Assembly: GCA_016718035.1 (NCBI GenBank)
Contig: JADKEK010000001.1
Span: forward strand, 496,001 to 560,000
Direction of reading: 5' to 3'
DNA: 64,000 nt
Source of the DNA: Bacteroidota bacterium
GTDB taxonomy: Bacteria > Bacteroidota > Bacteroidia > Chitinophagales > BACL12
Positions 45,629 through 53,362 of the stretch are shown piece by piece (positions within the stretch are counted from its first letter, which is position 1; every line of letters begins with the position of its first letter). A program made the translations under genes and the position numbers. Under the pieces are notes generated by a model that was given only the letters and a program-made list of their open reading frames with translations, had not been told where the DNA came from and made no database searches.

Positions 45629-46513
45629 TTATTCGTAAGGGCGACCAGCCACTTTGAATGTTCTGGTAATATTAAATCCAAAACGAATATTAAAATCCGG
45701 TTTCCCGTTTACTGTTTCATAAATACTGCCTTGTGTTTTTCCGATATAATGTTCAGGAATTAAATAAGGCGAATTAGAAAATTGAAGTTGGAATACGTGA
45801 CCTTTTGTAATGAAGTCTGCACCTATGGATAAACAATTATCATATCCAACAGGTAATTGGTCAGGAAGGGTATAAAAATATTCACCGGTCAGGTCTATAT
45901 TTTTTGCCACCCGTACTTTGGTAGCAATACCAACAGCAAAAATATCATTAGGGTCGCTGTTTAAGTCTACTAAATTGCGGTGCACATGTGTAGGCATTAA
46001 CTGTAAAGAAAAACCATCGCTAAACTTACGTGCAATTAACAATTGATTAGCATAGCCAATTCCACCTGTAAAATAAGGGTCTAATAATTCATCTGATGTA
46101 TCGGTAATCACACTGATATCGCTATACAAAGTCAAAGTAATAGGCATGTTTTTGTCCCCTGTGCTTTGTTTCAACAGTTTTACTTTTACAAAACCATCAT
46201 AAGTTCTGGCTAAATTACTTCTACCTGCACCTACTGTCAGCCAATTAGTAACCCCGTAATCTAAACCAATACGCATATTGGCACCGCCATTAAAACCGAA
46301 AAAGTTGTAGAGTAAACTAAAAGGGTTTTGCTCATAAATATCGCCAAAGCGGTGAGATATGATAAACTTTGCCTGCCCCTGAACGCTTGTTTCAACACTC
46401 TGACCGCTAATGATGCGCGTATCACGAAAAGTTTCAGTGGCGTAAGTGGTATTTTGTGCATATAGCAAGCCTGAAATTGCCATCAGCACGAAAAATGTAA
46501 AATATCTATACAT
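45629..46513 (-). CDS. DUF5777 family beta-barrel protein
   Basis: 294 aa with signal peptide (MYRYFTFFVLMAISGLLYAQ). The body fits DUF5777, an outer-membrane-barrel-like family (GQAKFIISHRFGDIYEQNPF, GLDYGVTNWLTVGAGRSN, FNIRFGFNITRTFKV). Usually encoded near cytochrome-c-domain lipoproteins and YceI-type proteins, as here. It starts 10 bp after the cytochrome-like gene at 46524, so it is the last gene of that unit. Confidence 0.85.
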   Translation of the reverse strand: MYRYFTFFVLMAISGLLYAQNTTYATETFRDTRIISGQSVETSVQGQAKFIISHRFGDIYEQNPFSLLYNFFGFNGGANMRIGLDYGVTNWLTVGAGRSNLARTYDGFVKVKLLKQSTGDKNMPITLTLYSDISVITDTSDELLDPYFTGGIGYANQLLIARKFSDGFSLQLMPTHVHRNLVDLNSDPNDIFAVGIATKVRVAKNIDLTGEYFYTLPDQLPVGYDNCLSIGADFITKGHVFQLQFSNSPYLIPEHYIGKTQGSIYETVNGKPDFNIRFGFNITRTFKVAGRPYE

Positions 46514-46523
46514 GAATTAAATT

Positions 46524-46919
46524 TTAATTATTGAGTGCGCCTGCATTAATCCAAGCTCTGATTTTAGCAATTTTACAATCACTTAATTGGTCTGAACCCT
46601 GTGGCATTTCCACATAACCTGAAACCCAGGCAACAGAATTATAAAAGGAACTGGCATTAGCATCACCTGCTACTACATAATCCATCAAAAAATCATAACC
46701 TTCTAATATTTGACTACCACCTAAAACACCGGCATTTGCTTCACTGTGACATTCTAAGCAACTGGTTTCTAAAATTGGTAATATGGTTGTAGCATAAGTT
46801 ACGTCAACCGTATCGCAAGCCGTAGTACCAAATAATTCTTCTTTGCTGTCATAATAACAGGAATTGAAAAAAAAGGCAATACATAACATGCCTAAAACTA
46901 TTAAGGGTGATTTTTTCAT
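46524..46919 (-). CDS. Cytochrome-c-domain lipoprotein, one heme site
   Basis: 131 aa from ATG 46919, the second ATG, which gives a lipoprotein signal (MKKSPLIVLGMLCIAFFFNS, then Cys). One heme motif CLECH in LPILETSCLECHSEANAG, and a possible axial Met in YVEMPQGSDQLSDC. The pattern is that of the small c-type cytochrome domain of Planctomycetes/Bacteroidota lipoproteins. One bp after the stop of the next paralogue upstream. Confidence 0.8.
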   Translation of the reverse strand: MKKSPLIVLGMLCIAFFFNSCYYDSKEELFGTTACDTVDVTYATTILPILETSCLECHSEANAGVLGGSQILEGYDFLMDYVVAGDANASSFYNSVAWVSGYVEMPQGSDQLSDCKIAKIRAWINAGALNN

Positions 46920-46920
46920 T

Positions 46921-47616
46921 TTAATCGTTGAGGTATCCATTTTCAATCCAAATGCGAATTTCATCTATTTTGCAATCAGGTATTGGATTACCATTATAGG
47001 GCATTCCAACATAACCAGACTCAAACATAATTGTTCCTAAAAAACTTCCATCTGCAGCAATATCTGCCACTCCACTGTACGAAGATAAATCAATTCCTGA
47101 AGATGTAGTAGTTGAGTTGTGACAACCCAGGCAATAAGTATCTATTATTTTTACAATTTTTCCGCTATAAGTGACAGCAGTAGTATCGCAGTCACCTCCT
47201 TCACATGCATTATTTCTTGCACCCTGATTAATCCATTTTTCTAACAAAGCAATTTGTGCATTACTTAATGGCTCGTTTGGAGAAGGCGGCATAAAATCTT
47301 CACCACCATCTGTTACGGCTTCAATCAGTTTGCTGTCGTTGGCATCAAATGCTTTTACATATCCACTGCTCATTACATCTTCATAACTGCTTAAAGGTGC
47401 TTTTTCGTCTATACGGCCAATACCATCATGACATCCGCTCATGGCACAATTGGAAATAAGCAAAGGCAATACGTCATTCTGAAAATAAACAGTATCAGGG
47501 TCACAATCTACAGTTACTGTGGGATTTGTTAAATCAATTAGTGTATTATGTTTACATCCGGCCACTACAATTGCACAGCTTAACGCTGCAATTCCGACAA
47601 ATTTTGTTGTTTTCAT
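46921..47616 (-). CDS. Two-domain cytochrome-c-like lipoprotein (CX4CH and CX2CH)
   Basis: 231 aa, lipoprotein signal (MKTTKFVGIAALSCAIVVAGC). Domain 1 has CAMSGCH, a CX4CH variant, with axial-Met region DFMPPSPNEPLSNAQIALLE; domain 2 has the standard CLGCH in IIDTYCLGCHNS with VGMPYNGNPIPDCK. Paralogue of the 47705 and 46524 genes. Likely an outer-membrane or periplasmic electron-transfer module working with the DUF5777 barrel; partner unknown. Confidence 0.82.
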   Translation of the reverse strand: MKTTKFVGIAALSCAIVVAGCKHNTLIDLTNPTVTVDCDPDTVYFQNDVLPLLISNCAMSGCHDGIGRIDEKAPLSSYEDVMSSGYVKAFDANDSKLIEAVTDGGEDFMPPSPNEPLSNAQIALLEKWINQGARNNACEGGDCDTTAVTYSGKIVKIIDTYCLGCHNSTTTSSGIDLSSYSGVADIAADGSFLGTIMFESGYVGMPYNGNPIPDCKIDEIRIWIENGYLND

Positions 47617-47704
47617 TTCTTAGTATTTATTTATGCTCTAATCCTAACAACATACAATTGTCCTTATTCGTGCTTGTTTGTGTAATTATATATGGTGACT
47701 TTTA

Positions 47705-48451
47705 TCAGTCCTCCGGGTAGCCCGCATCTACCCATATACGTATTTGGTCAATTAAACATTGAGGTAACATTGACCCACCGGGTGGCATTGAAACAAATCC
47801 AACTTCACCATTTAATGAACCTAATAATCGGCCATCTCCGGCAACATCAACAATACCATCATTTGAACCTGTGCCTAAATAAGCAGTTAATGATAATCCT
47901 CCTGAAGGTGAACTTGCGTCGTGACATCCTGTGCAATAAGCATCCATGATAGGTAAAATGGTACCACTGAATGTAACAGCACTGGTATCACAATCTGTGC
48001 AACTGTTATCTAGAGCACCTTGTTCTTGCCAAAGTATAATCATGGCAATCTCTTCATCAGTAAGCGAGGCCATAGGAGGAGGAGGCATTAAATCATATCC
48101 TGTTTCAGTTACCACATCGTAAAACTCACTGTCGTAAGGATCACTTGGTTTCATAATATGACTTGATATCACCTTGGCATAGGTAGATAAATTGATGCCT
48201 TCTTCATGCGTTTCCGCATCGTGGCAACCACTTATTGCACAATTGGAAATAAGTATTGGATAGATGTCATTTTCGAAGTAAACCGTATCCGGGTCACAAT
48301 TAGAAGTGATGATGATGGTATCACCAGTCGTATCTATCGGCTCGATAGGATCTTCGACTAAAATATCTAAAGGACTGTGTTTACATGATTGGATAGATGC
48401 TGCACCTGCAATTGCCAGGACAAACAAGAAAAATAAGAATCTACGCTGCAT
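47705..48451 (-). CDS. Two-domain cytochrome-c-like lipoprotein (CX4CH and CX2CH)
   Basis: 248 aa, lipoprotein signal (MQRRFLFFLFVLAIAGAASI, then Cys further on). Domain 1 has CAISGCH (CX4CH) and MPPPPMASLTDEEIAMIILW; domain 2 has CTGCH in MDAYCTGCHDAS and SMPPGGSMLPQC. Close paralogue of the gene at 46921. It leads the cytochrome/DUF5777 group and has its own -7 box. Confidence 0.82.
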   Translation of the reverse strand: MQRRFLFFLFVLAIAGAASIQSCKHSPLDILVEDPIEPIDTTGDTIIITSNCDPDTVYFENDIYPILISNCAISGCHDAETHEEGINLSTYAKVISSHIMKPSDPYDSEFYDVVTETGYDLMPPPPMASLTDEEIAMIILWQEQGALDNSCTDCDTSAVTFSGTILPIMDAYCTGCHDASSPSGGLSLTAYLGTGSNDGIVDVAGDGRLLGSLNGEVGFVSMPPGGSMLPQCLIDQIRIWVDAGYPED

Positions 48452-48469
48452 ATATATTTTTAACTAATA

Positions 48470-48477
48470 CAAAGGTA
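48470..48477 (-). promoter_or_regulatory. -7 box of the cytochrome-lipoprotein group
   Basis: TACCTTTG on the minus strand, 18 bases before ATG 48451. Confidence 0.55.
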
Positions 48478-48632
48478 ATGCGTGTATGCAGACATATTAG
48501 GGACATTTTTTCATCATTTCCACAAAAAATGATGTTATTCAAACGGCAGTTTCCGTTTAAAAATTGTTTTTAACATCCAAATACTTGAATTTTATGGCAC
48601 GATATTTTATTTTAGAGCAACAAAACTACATT

Positions 48633-49328
48633 ATGAAGAAAATACACTATTTGTTCCTACTCCCTTTTGCCGCTTCCACTTTTTTTATTTCATGTGAAGA
48701 CATTAACATCGACGATTTATTGTCTGATGGCGACGTGGCTGCTGCTTTGAGAGAGGCACTCACTATTGGTACTGATACAGCGGTTACCAAAGGTTCGGCT
48801 ATAGATGGTTATTTTGCCAATCCTGATATTAAGATTTTGTTCCCTGAAGAAGCTGCTGTTGTTGAAAGTGTTGTTGGCGTAATTCCGGGTGGAGATGTGC
48901 TGATTGATGAATTTATTCAATCTGTAAACCGCGCTGCGGAAGATGCTGCAGATGAGGCTACACCTATTATTAAAGATGCCATTGTCAATATTACTTTCGA
49001 TGATGCCATGACCATTTTAAATGGTACAGATACGGCTGCAACTAATTATCTCAGACTAAAAACATTTTCCGATTTATATACCGCCTTTAAACCCGATATC
49101 CAAAATTCATTAGAAGGAGTTGGCGCACAGCAGGCATGGGAAGAAGTAATTGATTTGTATAATACTATTCCTTTTGTGGAAGATGTAAATACCGACCTTG
49201 CTGATTATTCTACCAATAAAGGACTGGATGGTTTGTTTATTTTATTAGGTCAGGAAGAAGGAAAAATAAGAACAGATGTTGAACATCAGGTAACGAGTTT
49301 GTTACAGGAAGTGTTTGGCGGAAATTAA
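48633..49328 (+). CDS. DUF4197 domain-containing lipoprotein
   Basis: 231 aa from ATG 48633, the start that gives a lipoprotein signal (MKKIHYLFLLPFAASTFFIS, then Cys); earlier starts add a non-signal segment. DUF4197 features: AALREALTIGTDTAVTKGSA, GYFANPDIKILFPEEAAVVE and GLDGLFILLGQEEGKIR at the end. Secreted/periplasmic family of unknown function, nearly all-helical. Confidence 0.87.
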   Translation: MKKIHYLFLLPFAASTFFISCEDINIDDLLSDGDVAAALREALTIGTDTAVTKGSAIDGYFANPDIKILFPEEAAVVESVVGVIPGGDVLIDEFIQSVNRAAEDAADEATPIIKDAIVNITFDDAMTILNGTDTAATNYLRLKTFSDLYTAFKPDIQNSLEGVGAQQAWEEVIDLYNTIPFVEDVNTDLADYSTNKGLDGLFILLGQEEGKIRTDVEHQVTSLLQEVFGGN

Positions 49329-49379
49329 TATTTTTCGACTAACGGCTGTTCAAAGCTATTAGCTACCTACATTATCGTG

Positions 49380-49424
49380 TTGAAGCTTTGAAATCACTTG
49401 CTAATCGTGTTTTCAAAGCTTCAA
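49380..49424. repeat. 14-bp perfect inverted repeat between DUF4197 and pnuC
   Basis: TTGAAGCTTTGAAA (49380-49393) / TTTCAAAGCTTCAA (49411-49424), 17-base loop. Strong stem without a following T tract. Confidence 0.7.
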
Positions 49425-49443
49425 ACATTTTGTAAAGACTGTA

Positions 49444-49476
49444 AAAACTGCACAAATTGTTGCAGTTTTGTTTTTT
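49444..49476 (+). terminator. Terminator-like hairpin directly before pnuC
   Basis: AAAACTGCA (49444-49452) / TGCAGTTTT (49461-49469) followed by GTTTTTT up to the base before the first ATG of the pnuC-like gene (49477). Could end the DUF4197 mRNA or attenuate pnuC. Confidence 0.65.
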
Positions 49477-50172
49477 ATGCTGCTGATGAACCTGAGCAAT
49501 TGTTTACATGATTCTGTGTTATTCATGACCATCCCGGAAATAATTGCCGTTGCTACCGGAATTTTAAGTGTTTGGTTCGCAAAAAAAGAAAATATACTTG
49601 TTTACCCTATCGGCATTATTAGCGTGCTATTATATGTCTACATCTGTCTGGAAGTAAAATTGTATGCCGATGCAGCAATTAATGCCTATTATTTTGTTGT
49701 GAGTATTTATGGCTGGTATTATTGGAAAAATGGCAAAACGGAAGGAATTTCAAAAAATAAAATAGAACAAAACCAATTCGATCAGGTTTTTACAATCGAG
49801 CAGGATATTCCTTTTCCCGGAAAAAAAGCAGCAATAAGCTGGAATAAAAAAGAGGAGAATTTATACTATGCTTTGGGAACAATATTTTTAGCGGTGTTTT
49901 TAGGGTATATGCTGAATGAATTTACCGATTCTAATGTTCCTTATTGGGATGGAGGAACAACGGCTATTTTTTGTATGGCAATGATTTTGATGGCACTTAA
50001 AAAAATTGAAAACTGGATATATTGGATTATTGGCGATGTAATTTGTATTCCATTATTTTTTTCTAAAGGCTTATGTTTAAGTTCGTTCCAATACCTTATA
50101 TTTACAGTGATAGCCATTGCAGGATTAATGGCTTGGATGAAAAAATATAACCACTTAAAAACTACTTCATGA
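49477..50172 (+). CDS. PnuC/PnuT-type vitamin transporter
   Basis: 231 aa from the first ATG at 49477; 49486 and 49525 are alternatives, the last giving MTIPEIIAVATGIL, which matches shorter family members. About seven membrane helices. Family motifs: SVWFAKKENILVYPIGIISV and INAYYFVVSIYGWYYWKNG, and near the end AIFCMAMILMALKKIENWIYWIIGDVI. PnuC moves nicotinamide riboside and PnuT moves thiamine; the two cannot be separated by eye. Here the gene precedes a NadR-like kinase (4-bp overlap) and a TPP-riboswitch-controlled receptor, which favours PnuT. Confidence 0.85.
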   Translation: MLLMNLSNCLHDSVLFMTIPEIIAVATGILSVWFAKKENILVYPIGIISVLLYVYICLEVKLYADAAINAYYFVVSIYGWYYWKNGKTEGISKNKIEQNQFDQVFTIEQDIPFPGKKAAISWNKKEENLYYALGTIFLAVFLGYMLNEFTDSNVPYWDGGTTAIFCMAMILMALKKIENWIYWIIGDVICIPLFFSKGLCLSSFQYLIFTVIAIAGLMAWMKKYNHLKTTS

Positions 50173-50693
50173 TACATAAAATTGTGTTTACAGGCCCCGA
50201 ATCATGCGGTAAATCTACATTGGTAGAATTATTGGCGCAAAAATTACAATTGCCTTTTGTTCCAGAAATGGCAAGGCCCTATATCAATAATCTCAACAGA
50301 AAATATACTTACGACGACCTGCTCAGTATTGCAATGTTGCAAATGAGCGAAGAGGAACGGATAAAAGCGATGTTTCCACCATTACTGATTTGTGATACCG
50401 ATTTGCTCACGATTAAAATTTGGTGCGACGATAAATATCAACGCTGCGAGCATTGGCTCAACCATGCCTGGGTAGATAGAACCCCGTCTGTATATTTTTT
50501 GTGTGCGCCTGATTTTCCTTGGCAACCCGACCCTCAGCGCGAAGACCCTCACAGAAGAGAAACACTTTATCAGGTATATAAAGACCACATGGTGAAATAT
50601 AAATTGCGTTTTATCGAATTAAAAGGCACTGTGGAACAGCGTTTGGCGACCGTCATGAAACATCTGGAAGGCGATAGTCAACAATTATATTAA
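50169..50693 (+). CDS. NadR-like AAA/kinase domain protein
   Basis: 174 aa. P-loop GPESCGKSTL near the N-terminus, then FVPEMARPYINNL and a DTDLLTIKIWCDDKY segment as in the ribosylnicotinamide-kinase domain of NadR; no adenylyltransferase domain. Its ATG overlaps the pnuC-like stop by 4 bp. Expected to phosphorylate the vitamin taken up by the transporter (nicotinamide riboside, or thiamine if the pair is thiamine-type). Confidence 0.83.
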   Translation: MIHKIVFTGPESCGKSTLVELLAQKLQLPFVPEMARPYINNLNRKYTYDDLLSIAMLQMSEEERIKAMFPPLLICDTDLLTIKIWCDDKYQRCEHWLNHAWVDRTPSVYFLCAPDFPWQPDPQREDPHRRETLYQVYKDHMVKYKLRFIELKGTVEQRLATVMKHLEGDSQQLY

Positions 50694-50703
50694 AATCTTG
50701 TTA

Positions 50704-50711
50704 TACCTTTG
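50704..50711 (+). promoter_or_regulatory. -7 box directly before the TPP riboswitch
   Basis: TACCTTTG, five bases before the riboswitch P1 stem, so transcription begins with the aptamer itself. Confidence 0.65.
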
Positions 50712-50715
50712 TAAC

Positions 50716-50799
50716 ATCTCATGGGGTGTTGTTTGTTCGCAAGCGACTGAGATTAAACCCATCGAACCTGGCCGGGTAATTCCGGGTAGGGATTGAGGA
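50716..50799 (+). ncRNA. TPP (thi-box) riboswitch
   Basis: Conserved TPP aptamer: GGGGTG near 50723, CTGAGAT at 50747-50753, then ACCC, GAACCTG at 50764-50770 and CCGGGTAATTCCGGGTAGGG (50772-50791), with P1 formed by CTCA (50718-50721) and TGAG (50794-50797). About 60 bases lie between it and the receptor ATG at 50859. TPP binding would turn down receptor synthesis. Confidence 0.95.
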
Positions 50800-50858
50800 A
50801 ATTATTATTTCTGCCGGCAAAGGCTCCATTTGCAGGTTTCAAACTGTAAACCTTTGCT

Positions 50859-53276
50859 ATGAAAAAGTTTTTCTTTTTTTCATTTTTTATATTCCTATTG
50901 GGTGCTGTAAACGCTCAGATTACGATAACCGGTAATGTTTCGATAATTGACGAAAAAAAGCCAATTAGTGATGCTGCTGTTTATTTTGTAAAAAATGATG
51001 TGTTGGTGTTTACCAACCAAAACGGTGATTTTATAGCAATACTTGATAGTTTCGAAATGCCAACTGCTCAGCATATCGCATTCCTTAGCGAAGACATACA
51101 ATATGAATTAGTAGTTAACGATATGAATACCACCGGAAAACAACCTTACTCTGAAATTAAAATGTATTTGTATCCTAAAAATTATATTTTTCTTCCCGTA
51201 AAAATCAATGCGAATTCCTGGATACAAAAAGCACCATTATCTATTAAAGTAATAAAAGGAACACAGTTGAATGAAAATAATTTTGGCGAAGACATGCCAT
51301 TTTTATTAGAGTCAACTCCATCCGCAGTGGTAACCTCCGATGCCGGTAATGGCGTGGGTTATACCGGAATGCGTATACGCGGAAGTGATGCAACTCGTGT
51401 AAGTGTTACCGTTAACGGTGTACCATATAATGACGCTGAATCACAACAAACCTATTGGGTCGATTTACCCGATTTTGCTTCCAGTGTTGATGATATTCAA
51501 ATTCAACGTGGTGTAGGAACATCAACAAATGGTATAAGTGCATTTGGAGCTGCAATTAATATCAATACTAATAATTTAAGTAATACTCCTTTTATAAAAA
51601 CAGGATATTATACCGGTTCATTTAATCTCTCCAAAAAAATGATTCAATTTGGCAGCGGTTTAATCAATAAACATTGGACCATTGAAGGTCGTTACTCTGA
51701 TGTATATGCTGAAGGGTATATCGACAGAGCGTATGCCGATTTAAATAGTTATTTCATCACCGCTGCTTATCAGTCCGAAAAATATAAATCGGTAATTAAT
51801 GTTTTTTCAGGTAATGAAGTTACTTATCAGTCGTGGGGAGGTGTGCCTGCGGAAATTATTGATACCAACAGAACCTATAATCCATACACATACGAAAATC
51901 AGACGGATAATTATATCCAAACACATTATCAATGGCATAACACTTTTGTTTTAAAAGAGGATGATCTTTTAAAAGTGACATTTAATTATACTAAAGGGAA
52001 AGGATATTACGAACAATATGAAACCGACCAAGCTTTTAGTGATTATGGAGCAGAAGATGTAATAGTAAATGAAGACACCATTTCTACAACTGATTTAATT
52101 TCACGTAAATGGCTCGACAGCGATTTTGGGGGCATGTTTTTACAATACGAACACAATTTAAATAATAATACAAAATTCAATATTGGCGGCGCATATTATT
52201 TACATGCCGGTGATCATTTTGGAAATATTATTTGGAGCGAATGGGCTTCAACTTTACCACATAATTATGATTGGTATCGCAACGATGCGTTAAAACAAGA
52301 CGGCAATATTTTTGCACAATACATTTATCAAAACAATAAAATAAATTGGCTTATTGACCTTCAAGTGCGCAACGTTAATTATCGTTTTGAAGGCCGCGAC
52401 CAATATGCTGCGCCACTTGAACAACAAGTAAATCATGTGTTTTTTAATCCGAAGGCAGGAATTACATTTTCACACAACGATTTGTTCGAAACATACGTGT
52501 TTGCAGGTGTTTCAGGCAAAGAACCTAATCGCGACGACTTCGTAGAATCATCACCGGAAAGTCGACCGTCACCCGAATATTTATACAATGCCGAAATAGG
52601 AGAGCGCCTGCGATTTAAAGGATGGCAATTTGAAGCGAATTATTATTTGATGTATTATAAAAATCAATTAGTGCTTACCGGAGAAATTAATGATGTTGGT
52701 GCCTATACCAGAACAAATATTCCTGAAAGTTATAGAACCGGAATTGAAATGGCATGGGGGAAATCAATGTTTTCAAATAAATTAATTTGGGAAGGAAATA
52801 TTGCATTCAGTCAAAATATTATTACTACATACACCGAATTTGTCGATAATTGGGATACAGGTGAGCAAACAGCAATTGTTTACAACAATACCGATATTGC
52901 ATTTTCTCCCAACCTGATTGCTTTTAATAAATTAAAATATCAGTTGATTGCTTTCGGAAATACCACCTTTAATTCTCAGTTTCATATTTGGGTAACTTCA
53001 AAATATGTGGGTGAACAATATGCAGATAATACCGGTGATGTTGCTCGTATGTTGGATGCATATTTAGTGCATGATGCAGGTATCAGTTATAATTTGCAAA
53101 AATCGAATAAGCAGCTGCTTGCGGTGACCTTCAATTTGCAAAACTTTACCAATGCCGAATACGAAAGCAACGCCTGGGTGTATCGGTATATTTATGAAAA
53201 TGCACAAAACCAGCTTTTGGGCTATTATCCGCAGGCTTTAATCAACTGGAATGCCGGCTTGGTACTATCATTTTAA
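50859..53276 (+). CDS. TonB-dependent receptor, thiamine-related, TPP-regulated
   Basis: 805 aa with signal peptide (MKKFFFFSFFIFLLGAVNAQ). N-terminal carboxypeptidase-regulatory-like beta domain (SIIDEKKPISDAAVYFVKND), plug domain (GTQLNENNFGEDMPFLLEST, VSVTVNGVPYNDAES, DIQIQRGVGTSTNGISAFGA), then a 22-strand-type barrel ending in Phe. The riboswitch upstream marks it as an outer-membrane receptor for thiamine or a thiamine precursor, the OMR1-type of Bacteroidota. Confidence 0.92.
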   Translation: MKKFFFFSFFIFLLGAVNAQITITGNVSIIDEKKPISDAAVYFVKNDVLVFTNQNGDFIAILDSFEMPTAQHIAFLSEDIQYELVVNDMNTTGKQPYSEIKMYLYPKNYIFLPVKINANSWIQKAPLSIKVIKGTQLNENNFGEDMPFLLESTPSAVVTSDAGNGVGYTGMRIRGSDATRVSVTVNGVPYNDAESQQTYWVDLPDFASSVDDIQIQRGVGTSTNGISAFGAAININTNNLSNTPFIKTGYYTGSFNLSKKMIQFGSGLINKHWTIEGRYSDVYAEGYIDRAYADLNSYFITAAYQSEKYKSVINVFSGNEVTYQSWGGVPAEIIDTNRTYNPYTYENQTDNYIQTHYQWHNTFVLKEDDLLKVTFNYTKGKGYYEQYETDQAFSDYGAEDVIVNEDTISTTDLISRKWLDSDFGGMFLQYEHNLNNNTKFNIGGAYYLHAGDHFGNIIWSEWASTLPHNYDWYRNDALKQDGNIFAQYIYQNNKINWLIDLQVRNVNYRFEGRDQYAAPLEQQVNHVFFNPKAGITFSHNDLFETYVFAGVSGKEPNRDDFVESSPESRPSPEYLYNAEIGERLRFKGWQFEANYYLMYYKNQLVLTGEINDVGAYTRTNIPESYRTGIEMAWGKSMFSNKLIWEGNIAFSQNIITTYTEFVDNWDTGEQTAIVYNNTDIAFSPNLIAFNKLKYQLIAFGNTTFNSQFHIWVTSKYVGEQYADNTGDVARMLDAYLVHDAGISYNLQKSNKQLLAVTFNLQNFTNAEYESNAWVYRYIYENAQNQLLGYYPQALINWNAGLVLSF

Positions 53277-53362
53277 AACCTTTTACACTACCTGCTGTTA
53301 TTGATAAAAATCATTTTGGTTAAGCTTAAAATTCCAATTACCTTTAATCAGACTTTTGAGCT

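Noticed and set aside
49444..49476. NAD-sensing riboswitch in front of pnuC
   Set aside because: Only simple hairpins are visible; none of the conserved NAD-class aptamer sequence is recognisable.
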